NCBI GenBank assembly: GCA_003175985.1
Contig: PSRJ01000096.1
Coordinates: forward strand, 1 to 45,904
Direction: 5' to 3'
Source of the DNA: Terriglobia bacterium
Lineage (GTDB): Bacteria; Acidobacteriota; Terriglobia; Bryobacterales; Bryobacteraceae
DNA: 45,904 nucleotides
In this document: piece after piece, positions 40,370 to 45,904 of the stretch
Position numbering within the stretch: position 1 is the first letter of the stretch
How the letters are laid out: the number at the start of each line of letters is the position of its first letter
The notes under the pieces: generated by a model
Database searches by the model: none
Seen by the model: only the letters and a program-made list of their open reading frames with translations
Told to the model about the DNA's origin: nothing
Program-made: the position numbers and the translations under genes

Positions 40370-43174
40370 ATGCGACCCGAGTTCTTGCGGAACTTCAGGA
40401 CATCGGCGCGCTGGGCCTTGCCGCTCATCGCCGCTGCTGTTGCGATCACCACTCTGGCCCAAACGGGCGCTGTCACCGATAAGGATGTGCGGCCGATTCT
40501 GGAAAAGAAATGCTTCCAGTGTCACGGCGACAACCTGCGCATGGGCAACCTCGATCTGCGGAGCCGCGAATCCATGTTGCAGGGGGGCAGTGCCGGTCCC
40601 GCTTTAGTGCCGGGGCGGGCCGCAGAGAGTTTGCTGTACCAGCGCGTCACCGGCCAGTCAACTCCCAGAATGCCGATGGCGCCCCAGCCAATTCTCACGG
40701 ATAGCGAAGTTGCGATTTTGAAGCGCTGGATCGATGAGGGCGCGAAATGGGACTCGGCTTCACCGGCGGTGAGCGCCGCGCCTGGAGACAAGGCAGGCGC
40801 CAGCTACGCCGAGTACAAAGAGCGCGTAATCACAGACGAGATGCGCCATTGGTGGGCCTTCCAGAAGCCGGTCCGCAACACGCCACCCGCAGTCATGCCG
40901 GAGCGTTGGTCCAAGAACCCCATCGACATGTTCGTCAAGGCCAGCATGGATGCCAACAGCCTGACACCCGCGCCGCAAGCCGACCGTGCCACGCTGATTC
41001 GCCGGGCCTACCTCGACTTGATCGGTCTGCTGCCGAGCCCGGCGGAGGTGGACACTTTTGTCAGCGATCCCTCTCCACGAGCCTATGAGGATCTGGTCGA
41101 ACGCCTCCTTGCCTCCTCGCATTACGGCGAGCGGTGGGGCCGTTTCTGGCTGGACGTGGTACGTTTCGCCGAGAGCTCCGGTTACGAACATGACCGGACT
41201 TTGAACACCGCATGGCGCTACCGCGACTATGTCATCAAGTCTTTGAACGACGACAAGCCCTATAACCGGTTCGTGATCGAACAGCTTGCCGGCGACGAAT
41301 TGGACCCGCCTACCGAGGAGAGCCTGGTGGCCACTGCTTATTACCGCGTTGGCCCGCGCGTGCGCTTCCGGGAGAAGGACAATCCGTACTATCGCTACGA
41401 CTACCTCGACGATATCATCCGCACTACGTTTGGCGGCTTCATGGGTCTGTCGGTGCAGTGCGCACGCTGTCACGACCACAAATTCGATCCCATCACCCGC
41501 ATGGACTATTACCGGTCGGTGGCGATGTTCTTCGGTCATGTGAACTACGATCATCTGCTCGTTCCGAAGAAGGATGCGGACGAATGGGCCGCAGCTACAA
41601 AAGAAATTCTCCGGCAAATCGCGCCGTTGAAGAAAGAGATCGCCCAGATCGAAGCTCCATATAAGCGGAAGCAGTTTGAAGAGACTGTGAAGAAACTGCC
41701 CGAGGACGTCCAGTTGGCGATCAAGACTCCCGTGGAGCAGAGGACGGCGGGACAGAAATTATTGGCGGCCCAATTTGAAAGCGGCCTCGACGTGGATCCT
41801 GATGCCAATGCGGACGACGATCTGGCGAAGATCGTGCTGGCCGCGACCGACGACAACTTCTACCACTATTCGCCGCCGTCCGAAGCCCAGGGATCCCAAC
41901 GGAGAGGCCTGAAACTGAGTGACGCCGACGAACAAAAGCGAAAAGAATTGCAGAACCGGATTACGGAGCTGCAGAAGAAGATGCCCAAGGCGCCGCCCGG
42001 CGTCGAAGGTGTTCGCGACGGCGACTATCGGCTCGCGCCCGACGGCCCTGGCGACGTTCCCTTGCCGGGCAAGAGCCGCGCCGAATACGGAGTGAAATGC
42101 TGCTACCTGCCGGAGCCCGGACAGGAATACCATGTCCCCGACGTGCATTTCGGCGCCAACGGACTGAACCTCGAAGAGGACGTGAAGGGGCCGGTGGTTC
42201 AACCGGGGTTCCTGCAGGTGCTCGTGAACGGCACGCCACCGCCACTGGCGGATCCACCGAAACGGACCGATTATGTATCCAGCGGAAGACGGCGCGCTTT
42301 GGCCGAGTGGATTGCCTCGCCGGAAAATCCCTTGACTGCCAGGGTGATGGTCAACCGCCTCTGGTATTGGCATTTCGGTACGGGTATTGTGGCCACGCCA
42401 GGCACCTTCGGCAAGATGGGTGCGCCACCCAGTCACCCCGAGCTGCTGGATTGGCTGGCGACTGAATTCATCCGCCAGGGTTGGAGCATTAAGCAGATTC
42501 AGCGGCTGATCATGAACTCGGAAACCTACAAGATGTCCTCCCGCTTCTACAATGCAGACGACGTGGGGAAAGATCCGACCGATGTTTATCTATGGCGGTA
42601 TCCGGTGCGGCGCCTCGAGGGCGAAGCTATCCGCGATATTGTGCTGTCGGCTAGCGGCAAGATCAATTTCCAGGCCGGCGGCCCGTCGTTCTTCCCGGCA
42701 ATCCCTCTCAGTGTGCGGGTGGGTTACGCCAACGGCCGATGGGATCTGACTAAAGAAGAGCCGGCTACCTGGAGACGCAGCGTTTACTCGTATTGGAAAC
42801 GCGGCATGAAGGTTCCGATGTTTGACGTTCACGATCAGCCCGATCAGAACTTCACCGCCGAGAGACGCAATATCAGCACCGTGCCCACTCAGGCTCTGAT
42901 GCTCTTGAACGACGAATTTACGCTGCTGCAATCGCGTTTGCTGGCGGAACGTGTGATGCAAGAAGCTGGTTCGGACCTGCCAACGCAGGTGAAGCTACTC
43001 TATAAGATCGCCCTCAGCCGGCAGCCCACCGAGAGGGAACTCAGAGACGATCTCGAGTTCGTAAATCGTGAGCAGGCAGCCCAAGCCGGCAACTCCGAAG
43101 GCACATATTTGCGCGCCATGAGCCGCCTGGCGCACGTGATGATCAACAGCAACGAGTTCGTCTACATCAATTAG
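40370..43174 (+). CDS. Planctomycete-type cytochrome with PSCyt1, DUF1549 and DUF1553 domains
   Basis: The 934-residue product has a signal segment (about 12-30), an N-terminal cytochrome domain with CFQCH (Cys48, Cys51, His52) ending at ILKRWIDEGAKW, a DUF1549 domain (about 165-395) with its own CARCHDHKFDPI (Cys364, Cys367, His368), a charged, probably coiled segment (about 405-455), an insert with two adjacent Cys in GVKCCYLPEPG (near 575), and DUF1553 (about 640-905) with RALAEWIASPENPLTARVMV. Two c-type hemes are likely. The family function is unknown. It has an AAGGAGGGG ribosome site within a possible alternative hairpin (see 40335) and is followed after 15 bp by its usual DUF1501 partner. 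Confidence 0.93.
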   Translation: MRPEFLRNFRTSARWALPLIAAAVAITTLAQTGAVTDKDVRPILEKKCFQCHGDNLRMGNLDLRSRESMLQGGSAGPALVPGRAAESLLYQRVTGQSTPRMPMAPQPILTDSEVAILKRWIDEGAKWDSASPAVSAAPGDKAGASYAEYKERVITDEMRHWWAFQKPVRNTPPAVMPERWSKNPIDMFVKASMDANSLTPAPQADRATLIRRAYLDLIGLLPSPAEVDTFVSDPSPRAYEDLVERLLASSHYGERWGRFWLDVVRFAESSGYEHDRTLNTAWRYRDYVIKSLNDDKPYNRFVIEQLAGDELDPPTEESLVATAYYRVGPRVRFREKDNPYYRYDYLDDIIRTTFGGFMGLSVQCARCHDHKFDPITRMDYYRSVAMFFGHVNYDHLLVPKKDADEWAAATKEILRQIAPLKKEIAQIEAPYKRKQFEETVKKLPEDVQLAIKTPVEQRTAGQKLLAAQFESGLDVDPDANADDDLAKIVLAATDDNFYHYSPPSEAQGSQRRGLKLSDADEQKRKELQNRITELQKKMPKAPPGVEGVRDGDYRLAPDGPGDVPLPGKSRAEYGVKCCYLPEPGQEYHVPDVHFGANGLNLEEDVKGPVVQPGFLQVLVNGTPPPLADPPKRTDYVSSGRRRALAEWIASPENPLTARVMVNRLWYWHFGTGIVATPGTFGKMGAPPSHPELLDWLATEFIRQGWSIKQIQRLIMNSETYKMSSRFYNADDVGKDPTDVYLWRYPVRRLEGEAIRDIVLSASGKINFQAGGPSFFPAIPLSVRVGYANGRWDLTKEEPATWRRSVYSYWKRGMKVPMFDVHDQPDQNFTAERRNISTVPTQALMLLNDEFTLLQSRLLAERVMQEAGSDLPTQVKLLYKIALSRQPTERELRDDLEFVNREQAAQAGNSEGTYLRAMSRLAHVMINSNEFVYIN

Positions 43175-43189
43175 CCGGAGGTGAAACCT

Positions 43190-44719
43190 ATGATGACCCC
43201 GCTTTGCGACGATAGCATGGCCAAGAAGCAACGGTACATCAGCCGCCGCGATTTCTGGTTTAAGGCCGGTATGGGGATTGGCGGGCTGGCTCTGATCGAC
43301 CTGTTGAACCGCGATGGCCTGCTAGCCGCTGAGGCTCCGCAGGCCTGTGTGGCGTCGGATAGTGTTAAGGATTCGCCATACCTGCCGAAGCCCACGAATT
43401 TTAAGCCGCGGGCGAAATCCGTGATTCACCTGTTCATGAGCGGTGGTGTGAGCCAGGTAGATACGTTCGATTACAAGCCGGATCTCCTGAAATATCACGG
43501 CGTGGCGCTGGGAAGCGGTATCGCCGGCGTACAAGGCGACGGGAAGGTAATCGTGCGCCAGGGGTACCCGGGGCCGCTGATGAGAAGCCCGTTCCAGTTC
43601 AAGCAGTACGGACAGTCCGGGACCTGGATTTCCGAGATTTTCCCGCACATGTCCACGATCGTAGACGATCTGGCGTTTATCCACTCGGCCACCGGCAAGT
43701 CAAATGACCACGTGCTGTCGCACTACGAGTGGAACACCGGCATGATCCTAATGGGTTTCCCCAGCGTGGGAGCCTGGGTCACTTATGGCTTGGGGACCGA
43801 GAACCAAAACCTGCCGGCCTATGTGGTGCTCTACGATCACCGCGGCGGGCCGTTCAGCGGGCCGACCAACTGGGGCTCCGGATTTCTACCCGCCGCCTAC
43901 CAGGGCACCGTTTTCCGCTCGGTGGGCGATCCGATTCTGGATCTCAAGCCGCCCTCCGACTATATGTCCGTAGAGCAGGAGCGGCGCGAACTCGATCTGC
44001 TGGCAAGAAAGAATGCGAACCACGCTGAGATGCACCCCGGCGTTTCCGATCTTTCCGCACGCATTTCCTCGTATGAACTGGCTTACCGGATGCAGGGCTG
44101 CGCACCGGAGGCAGTGGATCTCGACCAGGAGAGTGAGGAGACTAAGAAACTCTACGGACTGGACGATAAAATCACGGCGCCCTTCGGCCGCCAGTGCCTG
44201 CTGGCCCGGCGCCTCATCGAGCGCGGTGTGCGCTTTGTGCAACTGTACAACGGGGCGATCGTCAACCAGAACGTAGACACCTGGGATGCGCACAGCAGTA
44301 TTTCGGAAAATCATCGGATGCACGCGGCGGAAGTCGACAAGCCCATCACGGGCCTGATCACGGATCTGAAGCGGCGGGGCCTGTTCGATGAAACCGCGCT
44401 TCTGTGGCAGTCGGAGTTCGGCCGCATGCCTATTTCCCAACGAGCCCTGGGCCGCGATCACAACCCCGGATGCCAAACGATGTGGATGGCGGGCGCCGGC
44501 ATCAAGGGCGGGCAGCACATCGGTTCGAGTGACGAGGTGGGGTACAAGGCCGCGGACCAGGTCATCTGGAATCACGATGTGCATGCTTCGCTGCTTTACC
44601 TTTTGGGTATGGACCACAAGCGGCTGACGTTCTACTTCAATGGCCGCAATATGAGACTGACGGACGTAGCCGGTGAACTGATCCCGCAGATTGTGGGGCA
44701 CGGGAAAGTCGCGGCCTGA
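43190..44719 (+). CDS. DUF1501 protein, Tat-exported partner of the DUF1549/DUF1553 cytochrome
   Basis: From the ATG at 43190 (GGAGG 8 bp before it) the product has 509 residues. A twin-arginine leader (ISRRDFWFKAGMGIGGLAL) is followed by KSVIHLFMSGGVSQVDTFDYKP, SEIFPHMSTIVDDLAFIHS, WVTYGLGTENQNLPAYVVL, LLWQSEFGRMPISQ and DHNPGCQTMWMAGAGIKGG, which are DUF1501 blocks related to the alkaline-phosphatase/sulfatase fold. DUF1501 genes regularly follow DUF1549/DUF1553 genes, as here after 15 bp. Its enzymatic role is untested. With the DUF1592-DUF1552 pair at 8356-12140, it makes two different versions of this exported system in one window. Confidence 0.93.
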   Translation: MMTPLCDDSMAKKQRYISRRDFWFKAGMGIGGLALIDLLNRDGLLAAEAPQACVASDSVKDSPYLPKPTNFKPRAKSVIHLFMSGGVSQVDTFDYKPDLLKYHGVALGSGIAGVQGDGKVIVRQGYPGPLMRSPFQFKQYGQSGTWISEIFPHMSTIVDDLAFIHSATGKSNDHVLSHYEWNTGMILMGFPSVGAWVTYGLGTENQNLPAYVVLYDHRGGPFSGPTNWGSGFLPAAYQGTVFRSVGDPILDLKPPSDYMSVEQERRELDLLARKNANHAEMHPGVSDLSARISSYELAYRMQGCAPEAVDLDQESEETKKLYGLDDKITAPFGRQCLLARRLIERGVRFVQLYNGAIVNQNVDTWDAHSSISENHRMHAAEVDKPITGLITDLKRRGLFDETALLWQSEFGRMPISQRALGRDHNPGCQTMWMAGAGIKGGQHIGSSDEVGYKAADQVIWNHDVHASLLYLLGMDHKRLTFYFNGRNMRLTDVAGELIPQIVGHGKVAA

Positions 44720-44781
44720 TCGAGCCACCGGAAATCGCAACAAGCCTGGCTGAAGCTGGGGTGAGGCTTCAGGAGAATCTT

Positions 44782-45904
44782 ATGTTGAAACAGATTGCCT
44801 TCGGGCTCTTTTTGGTGAGCCTTGCCGTTACCGGCGCCTTCGCTCAGGAGGCTGGACAAATCGTGGGGTCAGTTCGAGACCAGAGCGGCGCGCTGATTCC
44901 GGGCGCCACCGTGACCATCACCGAAGCGGGCACGACCCTGTTTCGCAGCATGACAACCGGGAGCAACGGCGAGTTTGTCTTCCCAAACTTGCGGCCGACC
45001 AGCTATATCGTTTCGGCCGAGGCTCCCAGTTTCCGCCTCTTCCGCCAAACCGGCGTAACCCTATTGGCCAATCAAAGTTTGACCATCAACATCGGTATGG
45101 AGGTCGGGGCAGTCACCGAAACCGTGAATGTCGCCGGGCAAGCTTTGCAGGTAGATACCAGCACCTCCACGCTGGCCGAAGTTGTGGACGAGGCCAGGAT
45201 TGTGGAACTGCCGCTGAATGGCCGGGACGCCGCCAAGCTCAGTACGTTAGTGGCGGGCACTATTATGATCTCGACGAGCACGGAAACCGGCAAGGGCATC
45301 CCCGGCAATTTCTACCTCTCGGCGAACGGCTCGGGCACCGGCCAGGTCTCCTATCGCCTGGATGGCAATACCAATACCGATTTCTATTTCCAGTTGAACC
45401 AGGAGTTCCCGTTTCCCGATGCTCTACAGGAGTTCAGCATCCAGACGAGCAACTTCAGTTCCCAGTACGGCAACAATGCCGGCGCCGTGGTCAACGCCGT
45501 GACTAAATCGGGCACGAATGAAGTGCACGGCGGTGCGTTCGAATTCGTTCGCAACCGGGAATTCAACGCGCGCGACTTCTTCGCCCCCACGCCCGATTTC
45601 TTGAAGCGCAATCAGTTTGGCGCTTATATCGGCGGTCCGGTTTATATTCCCAAACTCTACAACGGAAAAAACAGGACATTCTTCTTCGCCGGCTGGCAGG
45701 GTACTCGCTTGCGCAATGTGAATACTGCAAAGAGCGCGAATGGACCGACAGTGGACGAAAAGGACGGCAATTTCAATACCTGCGGTTCACCCTGCACCAA
45801 TGCGACCCTCAAGGACGCCTCGGGCAGCATTTTCCCCAATAAAACGGTTCCGGTCAGCCTCTTTGACCCGGTCGCAGTAAGTTTCGCGAATCGGCTGCTG
45901 CCTG
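44782..45904 (+). CDS. TonB-dependent receptor (Oar-like), 3, cut by the window end
   Basis: Reading from the ATG at 44782, 7 bp behind AGGAG, the frame stays open to the last base (374 codons seen). It encodes a signal peptide (MLKQIAFGLFLVSLAVTGAF, cleaved near AQ), a carboxypeptidase-regulatory-like domain (GSVRDQSGALIPGATVTI, FPNLRPTSYIVSAEAPSF) and a plug with ELPLNGRDAAKLSTLV, YRLDGNTNTDF and VNAVTKSGTNEVHGG, the last being the usual end of the plug in this family. The barrel has only begun at the edge. It lies 62 bp behind the DUF1501 gene and may be cotranscribed. Its plug is of the NGRD type common in acidobacteria. Confidence 0.92.
   Translation, partial: MLKQIAFGLFLVSLAVTGAFAQEAGQIVGSVRDQSGALIPGATVTITEAGTTLFRSMTTGSNGEFVFPNLRPTSYIVSAEAPSFRLFRQTGVTLLANQSLTINIGMEVGAVTETVNVAGQALQVDTSTSTLAEVVDEARIVELPLNGRDAAKLSTLVAGTIMISTSTETGKGIPGNFYLSANGSGTGQVSYRLDGNTNTDFYFQLNQEFPFPDALQEFSIQTSNFSSQYGNNAGAVVNAVTKSGTNEVHGGAFEFVRNREFNARDFFAPTPDFLKRNQFGAYIGGPVYIPKLYNGKNRTFFFAGWQGTRLRNVNTAKSANGPTVDEKDGNFNTCGSPCTNATLKDASGSIFPNKTVPVSLFDPVAVSFANRLLP

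Overview
The window looks like a chromosomal segment of a high-GC, Gram-negative soil bacterium, most likely an acidobacterium of the Bryobacterales/Solibacter type. The reasons are the gene families: large TonB-dependent receptors with an N-terminal carboxypeptidase-like (CnaB-type) domain, planctomycete-type cytochrome proteins (DUF1592/DUF1552 and DUF1549/DUF1553/DUF1501), secreted ankyrin proteins, many Tat-type leaders, and secreted proteins of an uncharacterised family with a conserved GDSRGHWEGDTL motif. The assignment is inference from gene content, not from a marker gene. No tRNA, rRNA, CRISPR array, transposase or phage gene was seen, and no gap without a gene exceeds 300 bases.

Layout. 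1-6.5 kb: a Tat-exported M20-type protein that has lost metal ligands; a leftward glycan operon (a GH144/glycoamylase-type protein, then a BglX-like GH3 glucosidase) divergent from a LysR-type regulator. 6.5-15.4 kb: an exported amidohydrolase, then a rightward operon of a DUF1592-type cytochrome, a DUF1552 protein and two secreted ankyrin-repeat proteins. 15.4-22.6 kb: a leftward operon (PcpA-like ring-cleaving dioxygenase, DUF6152 protein, two paralogous secreted proteins, core-MetE-like protein), a GntR/FCD regulator behind a third secreted paralog, and a divergent second core-MetE-like gene. 22.7-30.1 kb: a periplasmic metallo-beta-lactamase-fold protein, a TonB-dependent receptor, a PQQ-type sugar dehydrogenase and an amidase. 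30.2-36.8 kb: a LigJ-like hydratase divergent from an operon of zinc alcohol dehydrogenase, 4,5-dihydroxyphthalate decarboxylase-like protein, PanB-like protein, tetraheme cytochrome and amidase. 36.9-45.9 kb: a TonB-dependent receptor, a DUF1549/DUF1553 cytochrome with its DUF1501 partner, and a further TonB-dependent receptor cut by the window end.

Main discovery. The palindrome TGCATGCA, in four cases as TTGCATGCAA, occurs five times, every time between genes and never inside one. The sites lie at the LysR/GH144 divergent region (two copies 63 bp apart), before the DUF1592-DUF1552-ankyrin operon, before the dioxygenase operon, and between the secreted paralog-gntR pair and the second MetE-like gene. 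Several overlap or abut plausible promoters. The form fits GntR/FCD operators, and a GntR/FCD gene lies inside the set, so I infer one autoregulated regulon joining glycan, aromatic-ring, methyl-transfer-like and exported cytochrome/ankyrin functions. A second module without such a site (30-37 kb) carries homologs of phthalate/protocatechuate 4,5-cleavage enzymes together with an unusual PanB-like protein and may form an undescribed catabolic route.
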